Assembly: GCF_047675955.1 (NCBI RefSeq)
Contig: NC_132926.1
Span: 15,877,326-15,941,325 of the forward strand
From: Chlorocebus sabaeus
Lineage: Eukaryota > Chordata > Mammalia > Primates > Cercopithecidae
DNA length: 64,000 bases
Direction: 5' to 3'
Part shown: positions 1 through 12,100 of the stretch, piece by piece
Layout of the letters: the number at the start of each line of letters is the position of its first letter
Numbering within the stretch: the stretch's first letter is position 1
Notes under the pieces: generated by a model
Database searches by the model: none
What the model saw: only the letters and a program-made list of their open reading frames with translations
Told to the model about the DNA's origin: nothing
Position numbers and translations under genes: made by a program

Positions 1-736
1 CCCACAAAAACAAGGATGCCTCCAATTGCTGCATTACATTCTTAATTTCGGTATTACATGGCCGTCTAAAAGCATTTCACAGGTGTTTGCTGGAACTCAT
101 TAGACTATTTGGAACTCCTTCATGCTCCCTAAAAGGCAATTAAAATGTGTCTGCAAATTACCTCATGTGGGCCAAAGCACAGCTGCCTCTTCCCCCAGTT
201 ACTACACAGTGTTTCCAAACACCAGAAAACTGCTTGGAAACCATCAGTTTGCAAAGGCAAAAAAGGGCCTTTGGGTGGCTTCTTTTCTTCCCATCCCCAG
301 ATAGGCCCATTCATTTGGGGTCGGCTGCCAAAGCACAAAACAAGGCTGTTAAATGATAGAAGTGGCTGATTAGAAAGAAAGCTTTAAGGGTCTAAGGATA
401 TAATAAAGACTTAACTGATCCAATGAACTAGTGAATTCCGCTATAAAATCTTTTTCTTCTACAGGAATAGTCACGCAGAAGTGTGTGTTGGCCTGTAAGG
501 TTACTGAATTGGAAATTTTGTGACTTGTTTAAGCATGCAACAATGGCTTTCTCAGGCAGCTAATCTCATAGTGTCCATGTATTATCCGCTTATTTCTCTC
601 AATAACAGACTCATCATGAGTATATATTACTAACACAGATGGTGCATATGTAATCTACTCTTAGGGAAAAGGTCTCCCTTGTTCCTGGAGAATTTTACTC
701 CTGAATGAATAAAAGGTACATCATTGAGCAGGCAGG
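1..736. other. unique sequence, no gene seen
   Basis: No repeat family, RNA gene or convincing coding region is recognised here. Three overlapping short frames near 122-369 (60-74 residues) lie in both directions over the same bases, which is the pattern of chance openings. The sequence is moderately AT-rich and complex. Confidence 0.5.
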
Positions 737-905
737 AACAGCTTACGGCGATCCTTAGCATTAACTACTCTATTTAATCCCACTGTGCAGATCATAGCAC
801 TGAGGCTTAGAGAGGCCAGAGCCAGAGTCAGCTGGAACCTGGTAAATGTGAGATTCAAACAAGCTGATTCCAAATCACAAGAACTTAATCACACGTTTCC
901 AAGGT
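737..905 (-). repeat. MIR SINE fragment (antisense)
   Basis: The stretch has the shape of an antisense MIR: a 'gcttagagagg' core followed by a degraded version of the usual 'gggattcgaaccc' region, here 'gagattcaaac'. MIRs are ancient tRNA-derived SINEs shared by mammals. Divergence is high and the ends are approximate. Confidence 0.6.
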
Positions 906-1638
906 AACACAAAATAAGTCTAACAATTCCATTAATTTTAAAGTTATTCTTAGTTCAATTTTTAATTAGAATTATTTCCCCTGAACTTGAAGTACATCAG
1001 CTGATTTCACTTTATAGCCCAGTTTCTTGATTTCAATTAAATTATGATAAATCATGTATTAGGAAATGGTAAACCAAAAATAAAAACAAAAACCAAGCAA
1101 TAGGAAACTTCTATATATTTATCCAAAATCTTATGTCATAAAATAAGCATGTATAATTATACTAGTATCTAAATGTTGAATGCCACCAAAATAAAATCTT
1201 TTAATATTAAAAAACTTCTATTTCTCTAATCAGAGATTAAGTTACAGACTGGTATTTTTGCAGCAAGAAAATTTGCACATTCAAAGAGGGAGATATTTGG
1301 TATGAAGCAATTGAAGTTAAAGAAATTACAGTTGAAAACAAAAAAATAGAATGGAAGAAATTTAATATTTTCTCAGATAGCATGCAAGGCATAATTTATA
1401 ATAATGTAATGGAATGCTGTTTGAAATAACTAAATAGCAATACAAGCTATTTTGTAGTTACATAATGCTAAATAATAAAAGTTGGCTGATTATGATTAAA
1501 AAGTGCGTGGATGATTACTGGGAAGGAAAGAATGAGATGACACTGATGGGTTTAGTATCTAAATTAGTGGTCATCTTAGCTACTTTATTGCTGGCCATTT
1601 AAGGCAATAAATGAAATTTTAAAGCAAATGTGTTGGTA
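906..1638. other. AT-rich unique sequence
   Basis: Long AT-rich stretch with many short A and T runs. No ORF of note, no recognised repeat. An old, unrecognised L1 or DNA transposon fragment cannot be excluded by eye. Confidence 0.45.
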
Positions 1639-2542
1639 CTTTGCTATACCTTAGTCTACAACACAAAATTCCACACGGCAGGGGTGGAGGAGGCAAAAAT
1701 AGCTTGCTACAGCACCAAGCATGAAAGACAGTAACTTATAATGGTGAAATGGGAGAGTTCCCTGATCCCCATCACAGGATGTGCAACAGAGGTGTGGTTT
1801 GCCTGTTAGGTTGCTGCCACTGCTCAAACCCCTGACGGGATGGGGAGCATGCAGACAGGCAGGCACAGGATCTGGGGCAAGTGCTTTGGGTTCTGGCCCC
1901 ATGGTAGTGTCTAGGGGTTGGTGCCTGCAGCCCCAATGTTACAATGCTGTTTTAGCCTTGCCATCTGCAGACAGCCTAAGTGCTAACCTGCTCAATGGAC
2001 CTTTTCATAAGGGCAAAGGGCCAGTGTGAGAGTTTTCTGTATCCCAAACTCTTGCCCACAGTCCCAGAAGTATCAGGTCACATATGGGCTTGATGGATGA
2101 ATGCGGGTTTTTTTTGAGTGGTTGAGATGGCTCTCAGTGGGATGGATGGGGAGTTGGAAGGGGGATGGAGTGGGAAGATGATCTTCCCCCGGAGTTTGGC
2201 CATCCAGCGGCTCAGCTCCCCTCTGACTGCCCCCAACTGAACTCCTCTCAGTGTTCAGACGTTCCTTCTCTTCTCTCTTTCTCTGCCATGTCGTTCTGCC
2301 ATTCATCTCGTCTCATTGTCCCTTCATTTGCTCATGTGCTTCTGGAGCCTGGGGTTTAGGGTTTATATGGGTACAAGATAGGGGGCATGACAACCCAAAT
2401 GGCAACTTTTTGGGCCTGAAAACAGGAATGCCTGTCTCCATTTAGGGCCGTGTGTCTACAGGCTTGAGGATGGAGCCTTTGCCGGGGAACTTTCCCTCTT
2501 CTACCTAATATTTCCCTGTCCCCTGTCTGCACCAGTGGCTCA
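1639..2542 (-). mobile_element. solitary LTR, ERV class I-like, antisense
   Basis: Read on the minus strand the segment begins near 2542 with TG and shows promoter and U5-like organisation: a 'catataaaccc' TATA-type box (about 2358-2368), a GC-richer R/U5 with the block 'ggatggccaaactcc', and a degraded poly(A) signal region rich in A (about 2108-2117). It has no flanking internal retroviral genes, so it is a solo LTR. Part of the R/U5 resembles the plus-strand LTR at about 21890-22886. The exact 3' boundary and family name are uncertain. Confidence 0.55.
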
Positions 2543-2635
2543 TGGTAAACTTTGTATGTGATGTTTTGATTTATTTTTTTAAATGTAATTTAGCTCCCTA
2601 TCAGATTAATAAAGTTAATGTTTATTATTTTTGCT

Positions 2636-2935
2636 TTTCTTATTTGCTTCAAGCATCCTTCTTCATGAAGTCACTCCTGACTATCACAACTCCCAGTGAC
2701 CTTTCTCTGTGCTGGAATAAGTATATGCTTTATATATTTTGCTCTTTTTTTATTCTTTATAGCACTCGCCACTACTTGGCATCATGTTAGAAAAGGTTAT
2801 GTGGTTCTTTTGTTCATTGTCTTTGCTCCACTGTCCTCCACAGTAGAAATTAAGCTCATCAAAGACAGGAATTTGGTTTCTTTCCACAACTATACTGTGG
2901 TCCTAGAAGGTGCTTAATGACTTGTTTAAGTGAGG
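2636..2935 (+). repeat. L2 LINE 3' end
   Basis: Typical L2 tail architecture: a 'cactcctgacta' stretch, a central 'gcactcgccacta' region, then 'aagctcatcaaagacaggaa' leading to the '...aggtgcttaatga' end. The last part corresponds to the usual 'summary' block of L2 3' UTRs. Old and diverged; no coding capacity. Confidence 0.65.
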
Positions 2936-3076
2936 AAATCAAGGCATTTCCTAAAAATTTCCCAGTTACTAGTAGCAATGTTTATGGTCATGATAAGATC
3001 AGTCTTTATTCTTTGGCAAATCCATAAATTTGGTCTTCTCAATGGAGACATAATCAATGAGAATCAAGGAAAAATT

Positions 3077-3536
3077 GGCTGGGTGCGGTGGCTCATGGCT
3101 GTAATCCTAGCATTTTTGGAGGCAGAGGCAGGTGGATCACTTGAGGTCAGGAGTTCAAGACCAGTCTGACCAACATGGTGAAACCCCGTCTCTACTAAAA
3201 ATACAAAAAATTAGCTGGGCATGGTGGCACGCACCTGTAATCCCAGCTACTTGGGAGACTGAAGCAGGAGAATTGCTTGAACCCAGGAGGCAGAGGTTGC
3301 AGTGATCCAAGATTGCATCAGATGCACTCCAACTGGGCAACGGAGCAAGACTCTGTCTCAACAACAACAACAAAATTAATCAGGCATGGTAAATCTCAGT
3401 TACTCTGGAAGCTGAGGCAGGAGAATTGCTTGAACCTGGGAGGTGGAGGTTGCAGTGAGCTGAGATTGTGCCACTGCATTCCAGCCTGAGCAACAGAACA
3501 AGACTCCATCTCAAAAAAAAAAAAAAAAAAAAAAAA
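3077..3536 (+). repeat. three-armed Alu (dimer plus extra right arm)
   Basis: A full Alu (3077 to about 3360) with left arm, A-rich linker and right arm is followed, after a short ACA-rich linker, by a second right arm (about 3377-3514) and a 22-A tail. The right-arm landmarks 'gaattgcttgaacc' and 'cactgca.tccagcctg' recur in the extra unit. A 13-bp TSD brackets the whole structure: 3064-3076 and 3539-3551, with one mismatch. This favours mobilisation as one three-armed unit, although a later internal duplication would give the same flanks. Confidence 0.9.
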
Positions 3537-3551
3537 GATCATGGAAAAATT

Positions 3552-3944
3552 ATTAGTATTAACTAAAATTACAAGATACAAATGTATAAGTAGTTATGTT
3601 AAGGATTTAGAATGCTAGGTGGCAACTGTGTTGAAGCAATAGGCACTTGCTTGTACAAATTTATCAACCAGACTAGGCTAAGAAGAGGAACATAGGACCC
3701 ATCAGCATTGAGTTGGTTTTAAAACCACTATTGACCTCTTGTCTAGTTTGAAATATTTTGAATTAATCTACCTCCTTAACTTAATTTTCTATTCAGCCTT
3801 GACCACATTGTCTTATTTGTTTTCGTTTGGCATTTTAGATATGACAAGTTTGCCTCCATGTGAATCTCTGCACACAAATAATAGTACCTTCCCTTACCTC
3901 CTTCCTTTTTTGTCTCCCACTATCTGACAGGCAACCAGGAATTC
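3552..3944. other. unique sequence, nothing recognised
   Basis: AT-rich stretch between the Alu and the next L2 tail. A 62-residue frame at 3739-3927 is hydrophobic but has no recognisable domain and overlaps the start of the L2-like region. Confidence 0.4.
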
Positions 3945-4135
3945 TCTTTCCCACCTCTTTCTTCATCATAACACATTTCCTTCTTTATTTATTTCCTTAT
4001 TTGTTTATTGCCTTCTCTCCACCTCACCAACCCTGCAGGAATATAAACCCATGAGCTTGGGTGACTCTGACTTGTCTGTTAAATTCTGGAAGTATCCAGC
4101 ACAAAACAAAAGCTTGTGGAATGACTGAATGAATG
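3945..4135 (+). repeat. L2 LINE 3' end
   Basis: Pyrimidine-rich lead, then 'aggaatataaacccatgagc' and a run ending in 'tggaatgactgaatgaatg', the characteristic L2 3' terminus. The order of blocks matches L2 on the plus strand. Confidence 0.65.
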
Positions 4136-5529
4136 TTCTTTAACATTTGTGTATTTTTTAAAATCAGGATACTGAAAATGTAGGCTTGGGAAGATAATTG
4201 AATAAATGTAGGTAAAGCACCTGGAATATAGGTTTTCAATAAATGACAAGCATCAAATACTGTTGATTTATGTGATGTTTTAGATCATTTTGATGAAGAC
4301 CATACTTTGTAGCAAAAATTTTAAGTAGTGTGTTTCAAAAGCCTCATCTGAAATCTGCCACAGAAGCCTAAAATAAACATTGTGTTTTATGCATACAGAA
4401 AAACCTCCCTTTTGAGCTTTTCCTTTTAACTGGTGTTTTGTAAAATATATTCATCATTTTGAAATATTGATTAATTGCCCCGATTCCTTGACTTCCTAAT
4501 TTAGTGTTTTGAAAAATGGTTTCCATTTTTGGCATTTATTTTGCAATATTTTATCTTCAACTGAACTTTACTTAGGTTGTCGTCAGAAGTTTTATGTGAT
4601 AGAGTTAGCAAGCAAAGTCAATATTTGGCAGTCCTAGTATGTACTACTTATAAATACAGTCTCCAGCATGATTTCAGCAATCCATAACAAAAGATGAACG
4701 GCACCAAACTGCTGTTTTATTACACCCATACAAGAATGGTGGGCTTTAATAGAAGAAATATACAAGTTTAACACCTTAAACCAAGGCTAAAGTAAATATC
4801 CCCAATAAAGCTCAGTGATGTCATTCAGTGTATATCAAAGACTGATACAAAGGAAAAACTTAAAGTAACTTCAATCCTCTCTCATTCATTCTCTGGATGA
4901 CATTTAAAATTGATTCTTTGTCAAATAAAGTACTGTGATCTGATGACATACATAATTTGATATCACTGGTATTGCTCTCTTCAGCTCTATAACCAAAAAG
5001 ATAAAATCATCCATTGTCCATTCAGAGTTTTAGCAGCAGTTTCTGACAGCTAAGCTTAGAGGTTAATAACCTAACATTAACCAATTTATTTGTTATTAAT
5101 ATACAAATATTAGGCTGACTATAAAAAGCTTATAGGTGTGGTTATTTCCCTTCCTTTGTCAACTTAATCTTGGTGGATCCAATAAAACATGACAAGAACT
5201 TGTAGATGTAAGGTACCTATAATAATTTATATGATTATGTCCTCAGATTTATAATTGTGAAATTTGGTATTATACTCACATCCCCTAAGCCACATTTTAA
5301 ATTACTTTGGAAATACTAAAATGTGTATTTTGGGCACAAACCTGCTTTGATGGATAACTTAGTAGAATACCTTAAGACATCTGACCATTAAAATACTAGA
5401 CACAAGTTTAAAAACAATCTTTCCTCATTTAGGTCAGTTTCTTATCTTCATATCCCAATGGGAAGGTTTTGAATGAATCACTTAAATAACTCATTCCTTT
5501 CTCTATCCTTGAAATTCAGTATCTTAGGC
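4136..5529. other. unique AT-rich sequence
   Basis: About 1.4 kb with no recognised interspersed repeat, no RNA gene and no ORF above 60 codons that looks coding. Complex, non-repetitive sequence. Confidence 0.45.
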
Positions 5530-5655
5530 CAGTGGTTCAAATACCGAAATGAGTATCAGTATCACTTTAGACAGCTTTAAAATATATGAAATTCCAAGAC
5601 CCTTTCTGCTCCTATTAAATCAGCATCTCTGAGGTTAAGTACAGGAAATAGCTAT
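5530..5655 (+). mobile_element. MER5-type hAT fragment (5' half)
   Basis: Begins with the hAT terminal motif 'cagtggttc' at 5530, followed by diverged 'atcagtatcac' and 'aaatcagcatctctgaggtt' blocks expected in the left half of MER5A/B. The second terminal repeat is not visible, so it is truncated. Nonautonomous; no coding. Confidence 0.5.
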
Positions 5656-5739
5656 TTAAGATGAACAAACAAATAACAACAGCAGCAACTTCTCATGTGA
5701 AATAAAAATTAAAACTATTATATATTACTTTCAAACCCA

Positions 5740-6030
5740 CCAAGATGGCTAAAATGGAAAAGATAAATTAGAGAGAATGAACAAGACATACTATTTGATC
5801 ACAAAACAGGGTGACTATAGTTAATAATAACTTCATTGTACATTTTAAAATAAATAAAAGAGTATAATTGGATTGTTTGTAGCACAAAGGATAAATGCTT
5901 TTGGCAATGGATACCCCATGCAATTTCACACTACAAGCCTGTATCAAAATGTCTCAGGTACGCCACAAATATATACACCTACTAGGTACCCACAAAAATT
6001 AAAAATAAAAAAAAATTAAGATAAAGAAAA
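5740..6030 (+). repeat. L1MA/MB-type LINE 3' UTR end
   Basis: The block 'gggtgactatagttaataat' at about 5810, the 'aatggatacccc' region and the terminal 'ccacaaaaattaaaaataaa' are hallmarks of mammalian-wide or early primate L1 3' ends. It ends in an A-rich tail near 6011-6030. It abuts the next L1 segment, which is a different 3' end type. Confidence 0.7.
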
Positions 6031-6064
6031 ATGTTAAGTGTTTGCAAAGAGGTGGAGCACATAG

Positions 6065-6065
<1 letters not shown>

Positions 6066-6099
<34 letters not shown>
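6066..6099. repeat. (CA)n microsatellite
   Basis: About 17 uninterrupted CA dinucleotides, long enough to be length-polymorphic. It sits inside the old L1 3' end. Confidence 0.95.
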
Positions 6100-6101
<2 letters not shown>

Positions 6102-6365
6102 CTAGAGGGGAATTTGGTACAACAACTTTGGAAAACTATTCTACTATCTGCAAAAGCTGATCCTACACGTATCCCACGACCCAGGAATTCTACTCCTGAG
6201 TTCATTCTACTGCTGGGTACATATTCAGCCGAAATGTATGCATATGTTTACTAAAAGACATGCACTAGGATGTTCACAGTGGCATTATCTAAAATATCTA
6301 AAATAGGAAACTATGAAAATATTCATCCATAGTTTGCAAGCAAATAAACTGTGGCATATGTAGTC

Positions 6366-6396
6366 AAAACAAAACAAAACAAAACAAAACAAAAAA
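6366..6396. repeat. (AAAAC)n short repeat
   Basis: Five to six AAAAC-like units directly upstream of the Alu TSD. It belongs to the interrupted L1 or to a local slippage expansion. Confidence 0.8.
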
Positions 6397-6407
6397 CATG
6401 CTTCCAG

Positions 6408-6710
6408 GGCCGGGCATTATGGCTTACACCTGTAATCCCAGTGATTTGGGAGGCCGAGGAGGGCTTATCACCTGAGGTCAGGAGTTCAAGACCAGTTGGG
6501 CCAACATGGCGAAACCCTGTCTCTGCTAAAAATACAAAAATTAGTCAGTTGTGGTGGCACACACTGTAATCACAGCTACTCGAGAGGCTAAGGCACAAGA
6601 ATCGCTTGAACCCAGGGGGCTGAGGTTGCAGTGAGATGGAACTGCACCACTGCACTCCAGCCTAGGTGACAGAGCGAGACTCCATCTCAAAAAAAAAAAA
6701 AAAAAAAAAA
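6408..6710 (+). repeat. AluS-type element
   Basis: Full dimeric Alu with A tail, starting 'ggccgggcattatggc'. It carries many substitutions. The 9-bp TSD atgcttcca is at 6398-6406 and 6711-6719. It is inserted in the L1M 3' end, so it is younger than that L1. Confidence 0.9.
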
Positions 6711-7095
6711 ATGCTTCCATGAGAATAAAAGAGCTACTACTACATCAACAATGTAGATGAATTAAACTGAATACTGAGTGAAATACATCAGTCACAAAAC
6801 AGTTCATTCTGTTTCATTAAAACTATATAAAGTTCAAAAATAATATAACAACAGTCTGTGACTTTAGATGTCAGGGTAGTGGTGACTCTGGGGGGAAGAG
6901 GGGATAATACAGGAAGGGGTACATGAGGGCTTCTTGGATGCTGGAATAGGTGTAATGATTAATATGTTCCAGAATCAGATTATCCCAGCACCCAGGAATT
7001 TTCACAAAATCTATCAAGGTATCTCTAGACACGTATGATTTGTGTGCTTCTCTGTATGTATGTTAAGCTTCAATAAGAAGCTTAAGAAAGAAAGA

Positions 7096-7371
7096 ATAAA
7101 AATCCCATGGAATTCTGTTGATCTACCAATACACTTGTCTGATTTTTAAAATGTATTCCAGGTTCACCTTAATTGTTACAGCCTACTCTTCCACTGCAGA
7201 GAAAAAATACTCTTGGTCACAGATGAAAACCTACTCAGACCGGAAATGTCATGAGGTGCAGGAGTAGGAGGGTGTGGGTGGGGAGGTTAGGTCACTAAAT
7301 CCATATTTTGAAATTTTGCTGAAATTCTATTTGAGAATCTGGATTTTGGAATAATACCATTACCCAATTTT
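7096..7371. other. unique sequence
   Basis: No recognised repeat or gene between the L1M tail and the next MER5-like fragment. Confidence 0.4.
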
Positions 7372-7490
7372 CTCAAATGTTAGTGTAAATAATATGGTTG
7401 GAATGAGTTCTAAGAATCTGCATATTTATAAACAGTAAACGTGATTCTGATGCAGGTAATTTGTAGGTCACACTTCCGGAAAAGCTGACT
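7372..7490 (+). mobile_element. MER5-type hAT fragment (3' half)
   Basis: 'aatctgcatatttataa', 'gtgattctgatgcaggtaat' and 'ggtcacacttccgg' occur in the order of a MER5A/B right half. The left terminal repeat is not seen. Nonautonomous and noncoding. Confidence 0.5.
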
Positions 7491-8570
7491 TTAAGCAAAT
7501 AAATGAACCTTTGATGTGGACAATCCATGCACTGTGGCAAAGGGACATAGGGCACACTTTGACAATGGAAGTCTTTGCTTGGCATTTCTAAAATCCTTAT
7601 GTTGCAACAGGCTGCCTCTGTGTGAGCCTGTGCCTTACTCTAGTGCCTGATGGTAATGTTTGTGTTGTTTATACTTCTAAAATCATGGGATAGGTACTGA
7701 TAGATTCTAATGGATTAGAAAGGATTGCTTTAGATTAAAATATTGTAAAATTTTATTAATGATGCAAGGCTTTACATTCATTGTAAGTCTCCTATGTACT
7801 AAGTGTTCTTTGTAAGTGTAAGACATATAGCATGTGTAATACATGGTGCCTGCTCCCACAAGTGTACCAGAGAATCTCTTCCTGGCAATTTTCTCAGAAT
7901 TATATCTATTTACTTGCTGAAACCTGGAGAGTTGGCCAACAATCAATCACATGTTATCTTCCCATACACTCAGATCAGGGTACCAGGCCTGTTTTCTTTC
8001 TTGCCAGAGTTACTCAGCGAGTTCAAGGAAGTAAACTATGCTTAATATTAATCTAGATCAATTAAGAAATACATATGTCATGGAGCCATCTCTGAACACA
8101 CGTACACACACACATACCCTTATACTTAATTACTCTCTCCTTTGGTAGATCAGTGCAATTCATTGTCTTTTTTAGTACACATAATTACATAGTTGAAAAT
8201 TCCTGATTCTTTACACAATCCAGATACGGAAGTAAAAGGACAGTTGATAAGCAGGGAAATTAATACTGAACTGCTCAGCTTCACACAAGCATTCCTGCTA
8301 CATTACAAAGACTGACTTCCTCCCTCTCTCCCGCTTCCTTCCTTTCCTCTTTCCTTCTACATCTCTTAATAAAAAAAAATTGCACATATTCATTGTAGAA
8401 ATTTTGAAATATATAGTAAAGCACAGAGAAGAAATTTTTAATGATGCAACCAACCGCAAAGAACTTATATAAATGTTTTATCTTTATCTTCCTATGTCTT
8501 TATTAGATACACATATGTATGTCCTATAGCTATATTTCACTATATGTATTTTATAATATAAAGTCATTAC
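7491..8570. other. unique sequence with a possible ancient repeat
   Basis: Mostly unrecognised. The part at about 8365-8560 ('cattgtagaaattttgaaat', 'aaagcacagagaagaaa') resembles a widespread ancient mammalian repeat that I cannot name. Overlapping 74-80 residue frames at 7803-8056 run in both directions and look like chance. Confidence 0.4.
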
Positions 8571-8892
8571 GGGCCAGGCTTAGTGGCTTACGCCTGTAAT
8601 CCCAGCAATTTGGGAGGCTGAGGTGGATGGATTACTTGAGGTCAGGAGTTCAAGACTAGCTTGGGCAACGTGGTGAAACCCCCATCTCTATGAAAATACA
8701 AAAACAAAAAAATTAGCAGGACGTGGTGGTGGCTGCCTGTAATCCCAGCTACTCTGGAGGCTGAGGCAGAAGAATTGCTTGAACCCGGGAGGCAGAGGTT
8801 GCAGTGAGTTGAGATCGTGCCACTGCACTCCAGCCTGGGTGACAGAACAAGACTCTGTCTCAAAAAAATTAATTAATTAAATTTAAAAAAAA
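8571..8892 (+). repeat. AluS/J-type element
   Basis: Full dimeric Alu ending in an A-rich tail that contains AATT repeats. Possible imperfect TSD (aaagtcatt before, aaagtcttt after). The minus-strand 73-residue frame here is Alu-derived and not a gene. Confidence 0.9.
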
Positions 8893-9084
8893 GTCTTTCT
8901 GCCACACATACTTTATGTAACCTGATTTTACATAAGTCATATGGAAGTGAATTATTTGTAAACTCCATTTCACATCAAGAGCGCTTGTACATCAGCTTAC
9001 GTTACCTACTGTCTTTGATCCAGATTAGACTACTACCCGATGTGCTGCACCCATACTTAAAAGGACAGTTTTAAAGATCGAAAA
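8893..9084. other. unique sequence
   Basis: Short unique stretch after the Alu tail; nothing recognised. Confidence 0.4.
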
Positions 9085-9133
9085 TTTTAAATATAGAAAA
9101 ATTGAAGACTTTTAAATATAGAAAAATTGAGAG
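9085..9133. repeat. 25-bp tandem duplication
   Basis: A 25-bp unit starting 'ttttaaatatagaaaaattg' occurs at 9085-9109 and again at 9110-9133, nearly identical. It is an isolated two-copy duplication, consistent with a recent local slippage event in unique sequence. Confidence 0.9.
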
Positions 9134-12100
9134 AAGGAAGAGAAGAAGGGAAAGAAAAATAACCCATATGAATTGTAAAGATTTTGCTACAATTCAGTAA
9201 TTTTAAAAATAGGTCATTTGACTACATTCTAATTTTTAAAGCATTTTATTACATTGTATATGCATGCTTTAAAATTATTCACTCGCGATAACATAATTCA
9301 TTGATTTCCAAGAGGACTAAATCCGAAGAGAGAAACTCCTTTTGTTTTCTCTATAATTACAACAGAAAATTTGACATGGATATTGAAAAGTCAAGGAGAA
9401 ATTTCTAAGAAGATTGTAGAGCTTATGATACAATGCTTCATCTGTATCTTGAGGCTAAAAATATTGGGTATTAAGAATAACTTTGTCAACCTATCTGAAC
9501 TCTACTTTGCAAAAATAGAAGATCATTTGAAAGTCCATGCATATTCAAACTCAGAAAAAAAATGTTAATTGAGAATAAGTGTTCATAACTTCTTAACTTC
9601 CAGACTGAACATTCAGTTGAATTGGACAGTTCTTACAAGCATTGTTTTTTATTTTCGGTTTAAGACCATTTGCTTCCATTGGTCACAATACCTTAGTTAG
9701 ACACAGGTATTTTAATATTTAAATATTGTGTATGTATATGTTTTAACTTTTAAAATAATCTACAATTTTTAGCTTTTAGACCAGAATATGTTTCAAAAAT
9801 ATCAATTTTATAGGTATTCACCAAATCCATTTCCAAAGAAAGAATTTGGATAAATGAACATACAAGATCATTTCCAGGAGTAGTGCAACCTCAACAGTTA
9901 ATGATTTAAGTACACAGTCATATAACATTTGAATTTGAGAAACTATTTAAATGATAATTTTAATTTTAAGTTGGATTAAGACAAAACAAATTTAAGAATA
10001 GAGATGTTTATACTATAGTTATAAAAAGATATTTGAAAAAGCTGTTAATATAAAATATATTTACTTTGAACTATAGTAATCTGTGTGTGTGTATACATGT
10101 ATATAAAGAATGTACCATCTATTGTACTGAAAGCATGGTAATATTTTCAGGACATGGGGTATCTCCTTCTTCGCTTATAAATTTAACTTATCCCATTCAC
10201 ACTCAAATTGGCTTTCTTAAAAAGAAAAGAAAAGAGAAGAAAACAACTAATTCTTTTTTTCAAATGCTGGTTATTCAAGTCTCTATTATGAATATATGTA
10301 TTGTCAGTTTACAAGAATATGTACACTGGTTATTGGTATGTGTGTGTGTGTGTGAAAAACAACTAATTCTTAAAGTTTCTATACAGTCTCTGAGTTTCTA
10401 AATCCTACTAACCATCCAAGTTTTAAAAAAAATGCTCCTGACACATGCATACACACGTTTTATACCATCCTGAGCTTCCTAAAATTCATGTTTTGGTTTT
10501 CATCCATAAACAAATGCCAACTGCCTATGTGACATCAATGTACATAGCTAATATAATGAGGAAATTATCAGTCCAAATGATAAGCTATTGAATGTTTTCT
10601 TGTATTTTAAATAAAAGATGGAGAAAAATTTTCTTAACTAAAAATAAGACAAGATGCCATGGGATGAAGTAAGTCACCACCTGGAGCAAATCTAAAGAAG
10701 AATTCGGGAGAAAAATCACTAGGGAAGAAGCCAAAAAAAAAAAAAAAAAAAAAAGAAGAAGAAGGCAGGGAAACCTCAAACAGAATAAAAAGCAAAATGA
10801 GTTTGATGGCTTTAAATAAATGTAAAGGAAATAGTGGGAGGAAAAGGAAAACTTCAATAGTGGAAGCATAAGACTGTCTCAGAAAGTGACAGAACTTAAT
10901 CCTATCAACATCTCATTTGCATATCCATAGTAAAAAATAACAATGGTATTTTTGTGACCAAAAATATATGCAAAGCAGTCATTGTGATAGTTCAGTAGCT
11001 ATTTTTGAAATGGAAATTTTCTTACAATTTGAAACAGCTCATTCTTCAAAACACCAAAAGGCATCAGCGTCTACTTTAGACTACAGAGCATTTTTTCAAT
11101 GTGATATGCTGGATTTAACCGTGGTATTCCCTCTAGAGGCAAAATTTACCCCTGTCTGTAAAAAATTTATAGATTTTTTTCTTCTTGTTTTTGAGATTGC
11201 TATAAACATCTGAAGCGGCTAATTAAAAAAAAAAAAAAAACTGCATCAGTGCAATGAAGTGATACACCTATGTCAGTTTGCCGCTTATTGCAATAAAAAT
11301 TTTTTTTTGCAAGCCCTGGGGAAAAAAAAATTATATCTCAAGTGGAAAAGAGAAGTAATTTTACCATCAGTACCACAAAAAAAATCTCGGATTGTTTATT
11401 AGTTCTGACCTCCTTCATTGATGGCTGTATAAACTCATATTTCTGCCATTGATTCTGTGCTTCTTTTCAGCACTAACATTTTAATAAGAAAAAATGTTAA
11501 ATATCAAAGTAATAGATGAGCATTCCTCTAAAAGCCAATTTCATTAAATACCATCGGTATTAATCTTTCTAAATCTTAATTACAGCCTTTTGACATATTA
11601 CCCTCTATTTGACCTTTTCTGCTCAATTCCAGTAAAGATCTGTAGGACAGACAGGGATACCAGCCCATGCAAACCTACAGAAATGCATCATTTTAATACT
11701 ACTGAGCAAATGGGGATGGTGACCCAAATTATATTTTATTCAGGAGTCAACGAGACCACATTTTTCTACGTGAGCAAACAAGGTCTGACTTTTCCTGCTT
11801 CACGATTAAGACATCTAAAAAGAGAGGCCCATAAGTCTGAGCAGATAAAGTTCTGAAAACTGAGACTTTAAGGAAAAAAAAAAAAAAAAAAGGTATTGCC
11901 AAAAGAACAAAACTTCCTAAACAAGATATGTTCCATGAAATTTAGAAACAATTAGTAATGGCAGGCTGTAATTGAACAACTCGAAGTTCAGTTGAAAATA
12001 GTAAGAGCTGGCAGTTTCAAGATTAAAAAAGTAATGATTCTGCTATTAAGCCACATTTGCACCAATCAATAGCTCAAAAGCATCCTTATTTTGTGAGATT

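Larger units (their letters stand above)
6031..7095 (+). repeat. older L1M 3' end, split by an Alu and a CA repeat
   Basis: The ORF2 end/3' UTR landmarks appear in order: 'gcaaagaggtggagcac', 'cccaggaattctactcctg', 'aaaagacatgcactagga', then after the Alu 'aactatataaagttcaaaa', 'tgtcagggtagtggtgactc' and 'tctgtatgtatgttaagctt'. This is one old L1 copy interrupted by an Alu (6408-6710). A pure CA run at 6066-6098 also lies within it. No intact reading frame. Confidence 0.75.

Noticed and set aside
1634..2547. Flanking tggta at both sides of the minus-strand LTR as a target duplication
   Set aside because: It would leave an LTR end lacking the expected terminal CA, so the match may be chance.
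3361..3376. Regularly spaced ACA units considered as a CRISPR-like or satellite array
   Set aside because: It is the simple ACA linker between Alu arms; no spacers, and the organism is a primate.
6042..6254. Frame with a His-Thr repeat
   Set aside because: It is the translated CA microsatellite inside L1 sequence.
10066..10401. 111-residue plus-strand ORF
   Set aside because: Composition follows TG and A-rich runs, with no recognisable domain.
11590..11856. 88-residue ORF preceded by an acceptor-like ttaattacag and followed by an A run
   Set aside because: Considered as a terminal exon or processed pseudogene; no homology recognised, no poly(A) signal at the right place and no flanking duplication.
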